Shown in pieces: positions 1-10,498 of a DNA stretch of 64,000 bases. Position 1 is the first letter of the stretch, and each line of letters opens with the position of its first letter. Below the pieces are notes generated by a model. The model worked only from the letters and a program-made list of their open reading frames with translations, did no database searches and was not told the origin of the DNA. This DNA is from Gari tellinella (taxonomy: Eukaryota > Mollusca > Bivalvia > Cardiida > Psammobiidae), in NCBI GenBank assembly GCA_922989275.2, contig OV277874.1, forward strand, positions 23,114,154 through 23,178,153, in the 5' to 3' direction. A program made the translations under genes and the position numbers.

Positions 1-192
1 ATCTTCTGTGCTATGTACAAGGAATTTTACATGCTACCAACAGACATGAAGTCGGCCGAATATAGCTAATCTTAGGGCAAATCTTCTGTAAACTGTAATT
101 ATACGCAATAAAGACACGGTTATGACCAACTCGCATATAATGAAGTGTCTCAAAACTTGATATAAGATTAGAGCAATGCAACAGGCAACTTA

Positions 193-412
193 CAATGGAG
201 AATATGTTATTCCTTCCCAATAAAGGCGTTAACGTTAAAAACTGGTATTTCCATTGCAGATAGTTTGACGCCCAGATCAAACGCTTGGTAATCCGGCGTC
301 TTATCATGCTCCAAACCGCTCAAAACCGTTTGTCATTCAGATAACGATCAATCGTTAGAAATGTCAAAATGTATTTTCTACATTTTAGTGCAAACCGTTT
401 GCGTGTCGTAAA
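193..412 (+). mobile_element. Family 1 (T246) MITE, diverged
   Basis: The left end reads CAATGGAGAATATG after a TA. A decayed core A follows (ATCCGGCGTCTTATC arm). The right end is no longer recognisable past the GTTTGCG motif. An old copy. Confidence 0.7.
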
Positions 413-1063
413 ATAAGGACCACCTTATCACAAACAGTACACTCCAACATTGAGCACCTATACATGTACTAACACGATAAAGAAACTGTAAGTTTGGTTT
501 GAGGGACTTTTGGTATACTTATAAGTACAACCTATAGACACATTTGGTATCCAAATGCGCACAATTGTATTGGCTATACGTAAATATGATATCTTAACTT
601 GAAGAGCAAACTGCTGTGTGCGAAAGACTATGGTGTGAAAAGAATTGTATTTTCTTTATTATTTTATGTAAAACTGTGCTCCCCGATCTGAAGCGGGGCC
701 ATTTATAAACCCCAGAGTAAAATATTAAACACATTTGGTAAAGATGTACTATGCAAGGCTACATGTACATGTAAACTATCAAATATAATTATACTTCATA
801 TCTTTAATACGTTTCTAGAAGACGTTACAGGGCGAATGTAAATATTATGTTGTGGCTGTTGGCTTCATATTCTCCACTACAGCAACACGTGTTACAGTCA
901 TGATGACCGCCAGAGGTTGTAAATGTGAGATATCATCTTATTTTAATACTCGAAGAGATAAGATACTACATGTACAACAGTAAGTACATTTAACGTTAGT
1001 ACATGTACACTCATAATTAACCTTAGTAATGGAAATATTAACCATTGTGTGAATCATAACATA
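413..1063. other. No recognisable gene
   Basis: About 650 bp of AT-rich sequence with several TACATGTA words. I see no repeat of the families described here and no convincing reading frame. Confidence 0.5.
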
Positions 1064-1309
1064 CAGTGGAGAATGTGTTATTATTTCCCATTTAAACGCA
1101 AACGTACGCAAACGCAAAGCGTTAAAACGTAGAAAAGAACAATTTTTGGACAATTCTGATATCTCATGTTTATCTTGGTGGCAAACAGTTTGGAGCCTGA
1201 TCAGACGCCGGGTAACGCGGCGTCTGATCTGGCTCCAAACTGTTTGCAATGGAAATAATAGTTTTAGCGTAAACGCGTTTATTGGTAAAGAATAACACAT
1301 TCTCCACTG
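1064..1309 (-). mobile_element. Family 1 (T246) MITE, full length
   Basis: Both ends are intact (CAGTGGAGAATGTG / CACATTCTCCACTG), flanked by TA. Length is 246 bp. The core loop is mixed, CCGGGTAACGCGG, with one half like family 1 (CCGGG) and the other like families 2 and 3 (CGCGG). Confidence 0.9.
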
Positions 1310-1342
1310 TACGACTGCGAATACTTACATTGTATAGCCAAA

Positions 1343-1498
1343 GCTTCAGATAGGAGGGAGAATATTGAACATCTCCAACCTTTTTCACTCATTTCAGCAC
1401 AAATTCATATTGTGTTACTACTCATTAGAATCGTCTCAAAGACACGAGTATAATGTCTAGTGATAAGTGACATCACAGGATTTTAATCAGAAATAACG
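1343..1498 (+). mobile_element. Family 9 remnant (core C)
   Basis: Contains the core C half-palindrome ending ACTACTCATTAGAATCGTCT, then a degraded inverse arm and the GGATTTTAATCAGAAATAA stretch seen in better copies at 59.7 and 61.2 kb. The ends are eroded. Confidence 0.6.
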
Positions 1499-1552
1499 CC
1501 GTCTGACCAGGGTCCGAACTGTATGACGCTCGTATCATCAACTTTGAAACTA

Positions 1553-1919
1553 CAGCGTTCCCTCTCTACAACGGCCCTATCAACAACGACTCCCTCCTTA
1601 CAACGACATTTGTCTCAGTTCACTAAACCGGACAATTATGTCTAACGATTGTACTGCTGCAATGTCGTCTGCTTAAATTGTCGTCTGCTGTTTTTCTTAA
1701 AATTACATATAAGTGGACATTTTGATAGAATAAATATAATTATGAGTGACAAACAGCTTGAATCTAGATCAGACGCCGCGTTACGCGGCGTCTGATCTGG
1801 ATTCAAGCTGTTTGCAAATGTAAGGCAAGTCTTTATTTTCCCTCCCTATAACGACTCCCTACGAACAACGCACACAATATTTGTCTCCCATTGCATGTCG
1901 TTGTAGAGAGGGAGCGCTG
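1553..1919 (+). mobile_element. Family 2 MITE, full length (reference copy)
   Basis: The ends are CAGCGTTCCCTCTCTACAAC and, inverted, GTAGAGAGGGAGCGCTG, both next to TA, which suggests a Tc1/mariner-type element. The interior has repeated CGTCTGCT motifs. Core A lies at 1750-1815, in the version with a CGCCGCGTTACGCGGCG centre and GAATC flanks. No coding capacity. Confidence 0.85.
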
Positions 1920-2308
1920 TATATTTCAGACAACAATCGTGAAGCAAACGACAATGCAAAAATGAAGGGGTTAATTCCACCGAAAGAGTTAAGCCCCTAT
2001 TTACAGCAAACTGAGTTGATAAATCGGAATGGTTTTGGTTAACTGCAGCTGTGTTTTGGACATATTAATATGTATGTTATCAGTACTTAAACACCTGGAT
2101 TGAGTACAATTATGATGCGTTTAATACTTATCTCACCATGTACCAGGGATTAATGATATTATTTATTAAAGTACATTGTAGTTCATCTGTATCACGCTGT
2201 ACATGTACTAAATTGCTGCTAATGTCCATAAGGTTTTTCTTAGTAAAAATTATCTAGACACGTTTCGATTGGACTTGTTAGTTTAGAAATGCTCTGAAGT
2301 TTTTAGTA
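1920..2308. other. No recognisable gene
   Basis: AT-rich spacer between two MITEs. I see nothing in it beyond one TACATGTA near 2207. Confidence 0.5.
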
Positions 2309-2554
2309 CATTGGAGAAAACGTTATTCTTTCCCAATAAACGCGTTTACGCTAAAACTATTATTTCCAATACAAACAGTTTTGAGCCAGATCAGACGCCG
2401 GGTAACCCGGCGTCTGATCAGGCTCCAAACTGTTTGCCACCAAGATAAACATGAATTATCAGAATTGTCTAAAAGTTGTTCTTTTCTACGTTTTAGTGCT
2501 TTGCGTTTGCGTACGTTTGCGTTTAAACGGGAAAGAATAACAGATTCTCCACTG
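2309..2554 (+). mobile_element. Family 1 (T246) MITE, full length
   Basis: Starts CATTGGAGAAAACG after TA, ends GATTCTCCACTG. Intact core A with CCGGGTAACCCGG centre. It runs directly into the truncated copy that follows, with only two bases between. Confidence 0.88.
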
Positions 2555-2556
2555 TT

Positions 2557-2735
2557 AGAAAAGAACAACTTTTGGACAATTCTGATAATTCTTGTTTATC
2601 TTGGTGGCAAACAGTTTGGAGCCTGATCAGACGCCGGGTTACCCGGCGTCTGATCTGGCTCCAAACTGTTTGCACTGCCAATAATAGTTTTAGCATAAAC
2701 GCGTTTATTGGGAAAGAATAACACATTCTCCACTG
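2557..2735 (-). mobile_element. Family 1 (T246) MITE, left-truncated
   Basis: Begins at the internal AGAAAAGAACAACTTTT stretch and keeps core A and the right end (CACATTCTCCACTG, then TA). Head-to-head with the preceding copy, forming a long inverted-repeat composite. Confidence 0.85.
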
Positions 2736-2823
2736 TAGATGGTTTCATCACAAGGCTGCATGGCGCTGAACCAAATTTCTTATGTTGAACCGTTTTCTTT
2801 GAAATGGGAAACAAAATGTATTA

Positions 2824-3107
2824 GTTGTTCGGAGGGAGTCTTTATATGCGAGGGAAATTGGCTTATATTTGCAAACAGCTTGAATTTTTATCCGGATTCA
2901 AGCTGTTTGTCACTCGTTTTAAAGTATTTTTTTCTGTCAAAATGTCCGTGATGTAACTTTGAGAAAAACAGCAGATGACAATGTTACGCAGACGACATTG
3001 TAGACGTGAATTTGTTGGACATATTTGTCTTGTTCGGGAGGAGAACGGCAACCGTTGCTGTAAGTAGGAAACCGTTGTTGGAGGGCTGTTGTAGGGAGTG
3101 AGCTCTG
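2824..3107 (-). mobile_element. Family 2 MITE, left end missing
   Basis: Retains TTCGGAGGGAGTC, a core whose central GC stem is deleted (GAATTTTTATCCGGATTC), the AACAGCAGATGAC interior and the right end GGGAGTGAGCTCTG followed by TA. Confidence 0.75.
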
Positions 3108-3351
3108 TATATCCAGTCCTGTTAAAGCAGTCGTTAACATTTTGAGCTTAGGAAAGTGTTTCATCTGACTAGAATACTCCCGAAACAAATAGCGTAATGC
3201 AAATGTGTTCATTGCACTTCAAATTAGCCCAACGTGTCGAGAAACTGTAGACCCTGTGTTTGCAGTGAACTTCATGAAGTATCCATGTCTGAATTTAGAC
3301 TTGTGAGAACACCTTTAGGCTGAAATAACACGTATCAAGGAGCGAACTTCA

Positions 3352-3597
3352 TCCGTTGGAATATACATTCTTCTTTTCCGTTTTAACGCAAACGAAATGC
3401 AAACGCTTGGCATTAAAACATAAAAATTGACAACTGTTCAGCAATTCTATTTATATTTAACAGACTGACAAACAGTTTGAAGCCTAATCAGACGCCGGGT
3501 TATCCGGCGTCTGATTAGGCTCCAAATTGTTTGTTACGGAAATGATACTTTTAGTGTAAACATGTTTATTTTGGAAACACTAACGTATTCTACACGG
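3352..3597 (-). mobile_element. Family 1 (T246) MITE, diverged
   Basis: Contains the CGCAAACGAAATGCAAACGC arm, a good core A with CCGGGTTATCCGG centre, and a decayed right end CGTATTCTACACGG next to TA. Confidence 0.75.
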
Positions 3598-3621
3598 TAT
3601 CACGGAGGGAATTGCATACAG

Positions 3622-3760
3622 ATGAGAGTATATTATTTTCAACAAGAAACGCGGTGATACTTTAATCATTTGATCCATAGCAAACAATTTTGAGCAGGAT
3701 CAGACGCTGAGTAACCTGGTTTCTGGCCATTCTTTAAATCGTTTGCAATTGAGATATTTA
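3622..3760 (+). mobile_element. Family 1 remnant with decayed core
   Basis: Only the core neighbourhood is readable (GCAAACAATTTTGAGCAGGATCAG...). The second palindrome arm is mostly lost. Confidence 0.45.
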
Positions 3761-3849
3761 GATACAACGCTCGTTGAAAAAATATACTTTTCTCCATTTC
3801 ATTCAAATTTGCTTTTCGTTTGCGTCCTCGTCGCTTTACATGCCATTTA

Positions 3850-4095
3850 CAGTGGATAATCTGTTATTCTTTCCCAATAAACGCGTTTACGCTAAAACTA
3901 TTATTTGCAGTGCAAACAGTTTGGAGCCAGATCAGACGCCGGGAAACCCGGCGTCTGATCAGGCTCCAAACTGTTTGCCACCAAGATAAACATGAAATAT
4001 CAGACTTGTCCAAAAGTTGCAATTTTCTACGTTTTAGTGCTTTGCGTTTGCGTACGTTTGCGTTTAAACGGGAAAGAATAACAGATTCTCCACTG
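3850..4095 (+). mobile_element. Family 1 (T246) MITE, full length
   Basis: Ends CAGTGGATAATCTG / CAGATTCTCCACTG flanked by TA. 246 bp, core centre CCGGGAAACCCGG. Confidence 0.92.
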
Positions 4096-4531
4096 TAGTA
4101 GATCTACAGAGAATAAATCGTTTTAGTTGTTCTGTTAAAGAATGAAGGAACATCGTAAAAGTCATGTACATGTCATACGACGTACAGCGTTTTGTTCGCT
4201 AGAAAATATTACAATTGTTGATTGGTGAAAAGGTTATTTATTTTCGTTGAAAAAGCTAAACACAAACGGAACAAAATGTACGAAATTGTAGATTTATGCA
4301 AATATTGAAGATTTAATATAAAGTCTTAATTGCAAACAGTTAGGAGCATAAACAGATATTAATTTTCTCAGCGTTTGATGTGACGTTATGTCTGATGTGG
4401 ATCAAAATCGGTTTTCAAATCTCAATCTGAATACGAAGTCTACATGAACATGTACCGGGGAACATCATGTGTGACTTTATGATCAACCTTATTATAAAGT
4501 AAATCGATTTTACAACATGCTGCTACATGTA

Positions 4532-4776
4532 CAGTACAGAAAACGTTATTCTTTCCCAATAAACGCGTTTCGCTAAAACTGTCATTAAAGATCCAAACAG
4601 TTTGGAGTCAGATCAGACGCCTGGTAACCCGGCGTCTGATCAGGCTCCAAACTGTTTGTCACTCAGCTTAATATCAAGTGTAAGAATTGTCGAAAAATCG
4701 TTATTTTCTACATTTTAGTTTTTTGCGTTTGCGTTTCGTTTGCGTTTAAACGGGCAAGCATAATGTTTACTCTACT
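4532..4776 (+). mobile_element. Family 1 (T246) MITE, older subtype
   Basis: Left end CAGTACAGAAAACG after TA, good core A, GTTTGCG arm present. The right end is eroded to TGTTTACTCTACT. Belongs to the AAAACG end subtype. Confidence 0.75.
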
Positions 4777-4991
4777 TTACCATTAAATAAACCCAAGTTC
4801 TCAATTTACGTCTGCTTACAGACTTGTATTCGTATTTAAAAGTAGTTTGACACTTCATCGACTAATGTAATCGACTAATGTATAGGCACTGGTTTCAAAC
4901 AGATACATATAAGATTCCGATCCGATTATGAATTATTTGGATTTTAATCGGAAGCCAAACTATTTTCAAACATGATATCGTCATTATACTG

Positions 4992-5188
4992 CAGTAGTGG
5001 AGAAGACGTATTTTTTACGCTAAAACTTATATTTTCATTACAAACAGTTTGGATCCAGTAAACCGGTGTCTAATCAGGCTTCAAACTGTTTGCCATTTCG
5101 GTAAAAATGAATCGTTAGACATATATAAAACTGACAATTTCTACATTTAATGCAAGTGCATGGCGTTTCGTTTACGTCTTCTCCACTG
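4992..5188 (+). mobile_element. Family 1 MITE, diverged
   Basis: Left GTGGAGAAGACG, partial core (GGATCCAGTAAACCGGTGTC), right end ACGTCTTCTCCACTG then TA. The core has lost part of its left arm. Confidence 0.65.
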
Positions 5189-5385
5189 TACATTTAATTA
5201 TGTACGTTGACATTAAACAACCCTAAATAGTCAAAAGTGGTATAAATCAAAGTTTAAACTGGAAAGTGTAAGAAGGATTAAACGAGACTGAAGGAGGTCT
5301 TCCTAGCTGTATATAATATAATGTACACTTAATATAACATCACTGTCTAAGGATGGCTATGGAACGACGATTCCCTCCTTACAAC

Positions 5386-5541
5386 GACCTTGTATTAAGT
5401 GTACATAGGGTTCTAGAGGCATAATGGTGCTCCCTCTTTCCAACGACACCCAATGGGCGACACAGGTTGTACGTGTTGTTTGGAGGGAGTCGTTGTAGGA
5501 AGGGAAATAAGAATTGGCTTCAATTTGCAAACAGCTTGAAT
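5386..5541. repeat. Direct duplicate of 6509-6664
   Basis: A non-MITE flank (TTAAGTGTACATAGGGTTCT) plus the left part of a family 2 element recurs 1.1 kb downstream. Because the flank is included, this is a segmental duplication rather than two insertions. Confidence 0.65.
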
Positions 5542-5788
5542 CCAGATCAGACGCCGCGTAACGTGGCGTCTGATCGGAATTCAAGCAGTTTTTCACTCGT
5601 CATTTAGTTGTTTTTTTCTGTTTAAATGTCCATTATGTAACTTGAGAAAAAATAGCAGACGACTATTTTAGCAGACGATATTGCAGCAGTAAAAGCCTTA
5701 GAAATATTTGTCCTATTCAGAGACCTGCGGAAAAGGTCGTTGTACGGTGGGAATCGCTGTTAGGAGGGCGGCGGTAGGGAGGGGACAC
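5426..5788 (-). mobile_element. Family 2 MITE
   Basis: Contains GGTGCTCCCTCTTTCCAACG at the left, TTTGGAGGGAGTCGTTGTA, core A with CGCCGCGTAACGTGGCG centre, AGCAGACGACTATTTTAGC, and GGCGGTAGGGAGGGG at the right. The outer few bases are uncertain. Confidence 0.75.
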
Positions 5789-5811
5789 AGAAAACGTTCT
5801 CGTACAAGCAA

Positions 5812-6060
5812 AAGACGAGAAAACATTATTCTTTTAAAAAAAACGCATTAACGCTTAAACTACTATTTATATTGCAAACAGTTTTGAGCCAGATCAGACG
5901 CCGGGTTACATGTACCCGGCGTCTGATCAGGCTCCAAACTATTTGTAACTAAAAAATCATGAATTGTCAGAACTGTCAAAAGTTGTACTTTTATACGATT
6001 TAGTGCTTTGCGTTTGCGTCTCTTTGCGTTTAAATTGGAAAGAATAACGTATTTTCTGCT
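5812..6060 (+). mobile_element. Family 1 MITE with TACATGTA in the core loop
   Basis: Diverged T246. The core centre is CCGGGT-TACATGTA-CCCGG instead of CCGGGT-TA-CCCGG, so TACATGTA (5907-5914) stands where TA is expected. The ends are eroded. Confidence 0.75.
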
Positions 6061-6121
6061 GCAACACAAGCGCCCTTATTGGAAAAGAAAAACCGTCTTG
6101 TCCTCTGAAATAGATGTTTTA

Positions 6122-6359
6122 CAGTGGAGAAAACGTTTTTCTTTCCCAATAAACGCGTTTACGCTAAAACTATTATTTCCATTGCAAACAGCTCGGAGCC
6201 AGATCAGACGACGGGTAACCCGGCGTCTGATCAGGCTCCAAACTGTTTGCCACCAAGATAAAGATGAATTATCAGAATTGTAAAAAAGTTGTACGTTTTA
6301 GTGTTTTGCGTTTGCGTACGTTTGCGTATAAACGGGAAAGAATAACAGATTCTCCACTG
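6122..6359 (+). mobile_element. Family 1 (T246) MITE
   Basis: Left end CAGTGGAGAAAACG, right end CAGATTCTCCACTG, both next to TA. The left and right ends belong to different subtypes (AAAACG and AATCTG), so the copy may be a recombinant. Confidence 0.88.
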
Positions 6360-6508
6360 TAGAAGCTATGATGTATTAGTCTGCATGTACTTACGAACTG
6401 ACAAGTAATCACTCCGATATATTGGAAGGGAATTGCATGTCGGACATTTATTATTGCAACGACAATGATTCTCTAAGACAAGTCTCGTTCAATAGCCATA
6501 CTTAGACG

Positions 6509-6664
6509 GTGATGTTATATTAAGTGTACATAGGGTTCTAGAGGCATTACATTGCTCACTCTTTCCAAAGACACCCACTGGGAGACAAATGGTTGTACGT
6601 GTTGTTTGGAGGGAGTCGTTGTAGGGAGGGGAAATAAGACTTGGCTTCAATTTGCAAACAGCAA
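6509..6664 (-). mobile_element. Family 2 MITE, broken at the hairpin
   Basis: Duplicate of 5386-5541. It stops at TTTGCAAACAGC, exactly where the core A hairpin would begin. Confidence 0.65.
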
Positions 6665-6682
6665 CGTTTTTACTTTGAAATA

Positions 6683-6722
6683 CAGTGGAGAATCTGTTAT
6701 TCTGACGTCATTGGTGACGTCA
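6683..6722 (+). mobile_element. 40-bp one-ended T246-like unit
   Basis: Reads CAGTGGAGAATCTGTTATTC and then TGACGTCA, TTGG, TGACGTCA, with TA on both sides. It has one T246 terminus and a CRE-like palindrome pair in place of the other. The same unit recurs at 12.0, 51.8 and 54.3 kb. Confidence 0.75.
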
Positions 6723-6764
6723 TACATGTACGTGTACTGATACATGTAGCGAAGTTGTACATGT

Positions 6765-6941
6765 CAATTGCAAACAGTTAGGAACCAGAAAACACCCGGC
6801 GTCTAATCAATCTCAAAAATGTTTGCCACTCAGATAAAAATAATCCAAATTTTCAAAACTTTGTTTGTGTCCCGCATATTATTGCATTGCTTTTGTATTT
6901 TGCTTGTGTTTAAACGGATAAGAATATCGCACCCTCTACTG
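6765..6941 (+). mobile_element. Family 1 remnant, left end lost
   Basis: GCAAACAGTTAGGAACC, a damaged core, the GTTTAAACGG arm and the right end CCTCTACTG then TA. Confidence 0.6.
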
Positions 6942-7009
6942 TAATAAATCATAGTTTCGTTTAAATTTAACCGCTAAACATCGGTTACATGTATCATGTT
7001 TTCATTTTA

Positions 7010-7499
7010 CAATGGAGAAAACGTTACTTTTTCCCATTTAAACGCAAACAAAACACAAACGCATTAAAAAAACATAGAAGAAGACAAGTTTTTGACAATT
7101 TTGACTGTTCATATTTATCTGTTTTTCAAACAGTTTGGAGTCAGGTCAGACGCAGGATTACCCGGCGTCTGGTCAGGCTTTAAACTTTTTGTAATATAAA
7201 TAATAACTTTAGCGTACAAATAAGGTGTTTATTACGAAAGAGTACAGTGGAGAATGTGTTATTCTTTCCCAATAAACGCTAAAACTATTATTTCCAGTGC
7301 AAACAGTTTGGAGCCAGATCAGACGCCGGGTAACCCGGCGTCTGATCAGGCTCCAAACTGTTTGCCACCATGATAAACATGAAATATCAGAATTGTCCAA
7401 AGGTTGTTCTTTTCTACGTTTTAGTGCTTTGCGTTTGCGTACGTTTGCGTTTAAACGGGAAAGAATAACAGATTCTCCACTGTAACGTATTCTCGACCC
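7010..7499 (-). mobile_element. Family 1 MITE, interrupted in its own terminal repeat
   Basis: Starts CAATGGAGAAAACG. Its right terminal repeat (...CGAAAGAGTA) is split at an internal TA by the copy at 7245-7482 and resumes as TAACGTATTCTCG. Confidence 0.8.
7245..7482 (+). mobile_element. Family 1 (T246) MITE nested in an older copy
   Basis: Ends CAGTGGAGAATGTG / CAGATTCTCCACTG, intact core A. Inserted at the AGAGTAACG site inside the terminal repeat of the older copy, with a simple TA duplication. Confidence 0.9.
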
Positions 7500-7501
7500 T
7501 A

Positions 7502-7571
7502 TCTTCAAACAGTTTGAGTGCTGATCACATGTCGAGTAAACACGGCGTACATGTATGATCAGGATCGAACT
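7502..7571. repeat. Core A remnant with TACATGTA
   Basis: CAAACAGTTTGAGTGCTGATC ... GGCG-TACATGTA-TGATCAGG. Another place where TACATGTA interrupts a core arm. No element ends are visible. Confidence 0.5.
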
Positions 7572-7792
7572 GTTAATTAATTTAAAAAAATTAATTTTAC
7601 AAATAAAAATAGACTACAATTCTTAAAGCAAATGATTATAAAACAGCAGAATGCAATTACTTTCAATGCATCTGTAAACACCATTTGAGCATACACTTTT
7701 AAATAATAAACGATTGAGATTAGTTCTTAGGAGAAAATGAAGTTACCATGTGTTATTATAAACACTGTTGTGGTAGAAATCTCGTTATATTA

Positions 7793-8049
7793 CAGTGGAG
7801 AAGACGTTATTCTTTTCCGTTTAAACGCAAACGAAACGCAAACGCAGTGAAATTAAACGGAAATAAAAAAAATCGTAGCAACTCTAATTTTTTAATCTGA
7901 GTGACAAAAAGTTTGAAGCCTGATCAGAAGCCAGGTTATCCGGCGTCTGATCTGGCTCCAAACTGCGTGATTTATTTTTATTAAAAAATATAAAAGTTTA
8001 AGAGCGTACATGCAATGCATGTATTTGGAAAGAATAACGTCATCTCCAC
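7793..8049 (-). mobile_element. Family 1 MITE, older subtype
   Basis: Left end CAGTGGAGAAGACG after TA, core centre CCAGGTTATCCGG, right end AACGTCATCTCCACG. The core-flanking right arm is shortened. Confidence 0.78.
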
Positions 8050-8125
8050 GTTATGGTGCACTGACATTAGGGATGGGAGAGAGAGAAAAGGGAGAAATAT
8101 TTAGAGAGAATGTGGTGGTGAGATA

Positions 8126-8348
8126 CAGTGGAGAAAAACGTTATTCTTTCCCGTTTAAACGCAAACGCAAAACACTAAAATGTAAAAAATAACGATTTTT
8201 CGACAATTCTAACAATTGATATTCAGCTGAGTGCCAAACAGTTTGAAGCCTGATCAGGCGCCGGGTTACCCGGCGTCTGATCTGGCTCCAAACTGTTTGC
8301 ATTTTAAATAAACGCGTTTAATGGGCAATAATAACGTTTTCTCAATTG
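8126..8348 (-). mobile_element. Family 1 MITE, older subtype
   Basis: Left CAGTGGAGAAAAACG after TA, intact core A, right end AACGTTTTCTCAATTG before TA. Purine-rich tracts lie on both sides. Confidence 0.8.
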
Positions 8349-8376
8349 TATACAATCATGTATAAATACGACATAG

Positions 8377-8480
8377 ACGGTAGAGAGGGAGAAAGAGAAA
8401 AAGAGGTTTAAAGATGGAGGGATGGGTGAAGAAAGAAAGAAAAAGACAGACAGAAAATGCAAGCAGACAGAGAAGATGCG
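8377..8480 (+). repeat. Purine-rich low-complexity tract
   Basis: GAGAGGGAGAAAGAGAAAAA and similar runs for about 100 bp, followed by GACAGACAG. A shorter GA tract lies upstream at about 8069-8118. Confidence 0.7.
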
Positions 8481-8689
8481 ACTCTATGGAGAAAAGGGAT
8501 TAAATATCACCACTTTTTCCAGACTTTCGTTAATGAAGTGCTGCGTTTCAGCTAATATAATTAGTGATTTGGAATTAATTCAGGTTTAACTCGAATACGA
8601 GACAGATTTGCCAAATACGCAACGGTGCGCGTGCTGTTACTATTTTATCGTGTCTATTAATGCATTTAAGGAACCGTTCCACGCTTAAT

Positions 8690-8886
8690 GCAATATAATG
8701 TAGGAAAGGACACCTTTTCGACAATTCTGACTATTGCTGTTAGTACATGTATGAGTGACAAATAAGTTGGAGCCTGATTAGGCGCCAATATACCCGGCGT
8801 CTGATCTGACTTCAAACTGTTTGTACTGGAATTTATGACATTTGCCTAAAAGCGTTTACTTGGAAAGAATAACGTCTTCTTCACTG
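8690..8886 (-). mobile_element. Family 1 remnant, left end lost
   Basis: Core GGAGCCTGATTAGGCGCC ... GGCGTCTGATCTGACTTC and right end AACGTCTTCTTCACTG then TA. Confidence 0.65.
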
Positions 8887-8988
8887 TAATGATCTGCAAA
8901 CATAGTGGCTTCTTCAAAAATGTCACGTGCGTAAATCAGATCACTTGAAAACATGTACTGCCTGACTAATCAAGCATCAGTACAACGG

Positions 8989-9060
8989 CGATAAGTTTGG
9001 ATCCTGGTCAAACGCCGAGTTACTTTACTTCGCGTCTGATCTGGATCAAAACTGTTTGAA
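8989..9060. repeat. Core A remnant
   Basis: AAGTTTGGATCCTGGTCAAACGCCGAG and an inverse arm ending CTGGATCAAAACTGTTTG, with an enlarged loop. Ends not recognisable. Confidence 0.5.
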
Positions 9061-9105
9061 ATTTTAATCAGTCAAATTGAAATTAGCTGAAAACGGGACC
9101 ATTTA

Positions 9106-9352
9106 CAGTGGAAAATCTGTTATTCTTTCTCTTTTAAACGCAAACGTACGCAAACGCAAAGTACTAAAACGTAGAAAAGAACAACTTTTGGACAATTCTG
9201 ATATTTCATGTTTATCATGGTGGCAAACCGTTTTGGAGCCTGATCAGACGCCGGGTTACCCGGCGTCTGATCTGGCTCCAAACTGTTTGCACTGCAAATA
9301 ATAGTTTTAGCGTAAACGCGTTTATTGGGAAAGAATAACAAATTCTCCTCTG
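9106..9352 (-). mobile_element. Family 1 (T246) MITE, full length
   Basis: Ends CAGTGGAAAATCTG / CAAATTCTCCTCTG flanked by TA. Intact core A with CCGGGTTACCCGG centre. Confidence 0.9.
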
Positions 9353-9392
9353 TACCTCTATTCTAAGCTAAGATAGATTAGATGCCCGCATA

Positions 9393-9625
9393 TGGTGGAG
9401 AAGACGATTTTCTGTGTACATTTAACCTATCATTTCCTTTACATAACAATTTGGAACCATATCAGACGCCGGGTAACCCGGCGTCTAACAAGGCTAAAAT
9501 CTGTTTGCCACTTAGATTAAAATAAAAAGTGCAAAATGTCAAAATGTTGTACTTTTCTACATTTATGTGCATTTCGTTTGCGTTTCGTTTTCGTCTAAGC
9601 GGGAAAAGATAACGTTTCCCCCACT
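9393..9625 (+). mobile_element. Family 1 MITE, older subtype
   Basis: Left TGGTGGAGAAGACG, core CCGGGTAACCCGG, right end AACGTTTCCCCCACTG then TA. Confidence 0.75.
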
Positions 9626-9698
9626 GTAGAGGAACCGATTGACAAGTTCAGGAAACAGTATATACAGACAATACTGTACTAAGCAACGACTAAATATA

Positions 9699-9858
9699 AC
9701 AAATAGAGGATCTAACATGAGTGCTCATTAATTATCATTTTTAATAAACGAGTTGACTAAAACAATATGACGCGAGCCTTGGCGAGCGTTATATTTGTTT
9801 TAGTTAACGAGTTTATTAAGAATGATAAATAATGAGCACGAATGTTAGATCCTATTTA
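9699..9858. repeat. Long hairpin with GC-rich centre
   Basis: Two ~70-bp arms (AGGATCTAACATGAGTGCTC... and its near-perfect inverse) around GCGAGCCTTGGCGAGCG. About 160 bp in all. The arms resemble those of the hairpin at 40.5 kb (AATAAACGAGT motif), so these may form one family. Confidence 0.8.
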
Positions 9859-10250
9859 TCACACAAACATTTTAAAACCCTTTTAAGTGAACTGAATCCG
9901 TAGTTTTTTGTCTCTCCGCCATATGTATTTTCCGCCAAAACTTGACGTTGTTTACAGTAACGCCGTGGCAAATGACGTCATTTGGCGCCCAGCGCCATGC
10001 AGCGCTCGTGGACGAACAGGTAGGGCCGGAGCCCAAATATTGATATTTCAGTATAGTTTATTGAATGGCTTTATAACACTCCCAGGGTCGTTTTTATGTG
10101 ATAAATATATGTATTATGAAGTGCATGTGGTTACTTTATACATGTACATATAGAAAAAATGCAGAAAGATCCTATGTAAGTTTCTGTATCATAAGCAACC
10201 AATCGTCTTAATAAACCTCCCCGCTTCTAAGGTGTTCGCTTTTATATATA
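9859..10250. other. No recognisable gene
   Basis: Includes a locally GC-richer stretch (CCGTGGCAAATGACGTCATT, GCAGCGCTCGTGG) downstream of the hairpin. It may belong to the same hairpin-bearing element. No element end is evident. Confidence 0.4.
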
Positions 10251-10496
10251 CAGTAGATAATCTGTTATTCTTTCCCGTTTAAACGCAAACGTGCGCAAAC
10301 GCAAAGCACTAAAACGTAGAAAAGTACAACTTTTGGACAATTCTGATATTTCATGTTTATCTTGGTGGCAAAAAGTTTGGAGCCTGATCAGACGCCGGGT
10401 TACCCGGCGTCTGATCTGGCTCCAAACTGTTTGCAGTAGAAAAAAACGTTTTAGCGTTAACGCGTTCATTGGGAAAGAATAACAGATTATCCACTG
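10251..10496 (-). mobile_element. Family 1 (T246) MITE, first of a tandem pair
   Basis: Ends CAGTAGATAATCTG / CAGATTATCCACTG. Intact core. It shares a single TA (10497-10498) with the next copy, in the same orientation. Confidence 0.92.
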
Positions 10497-10498
10497 TA

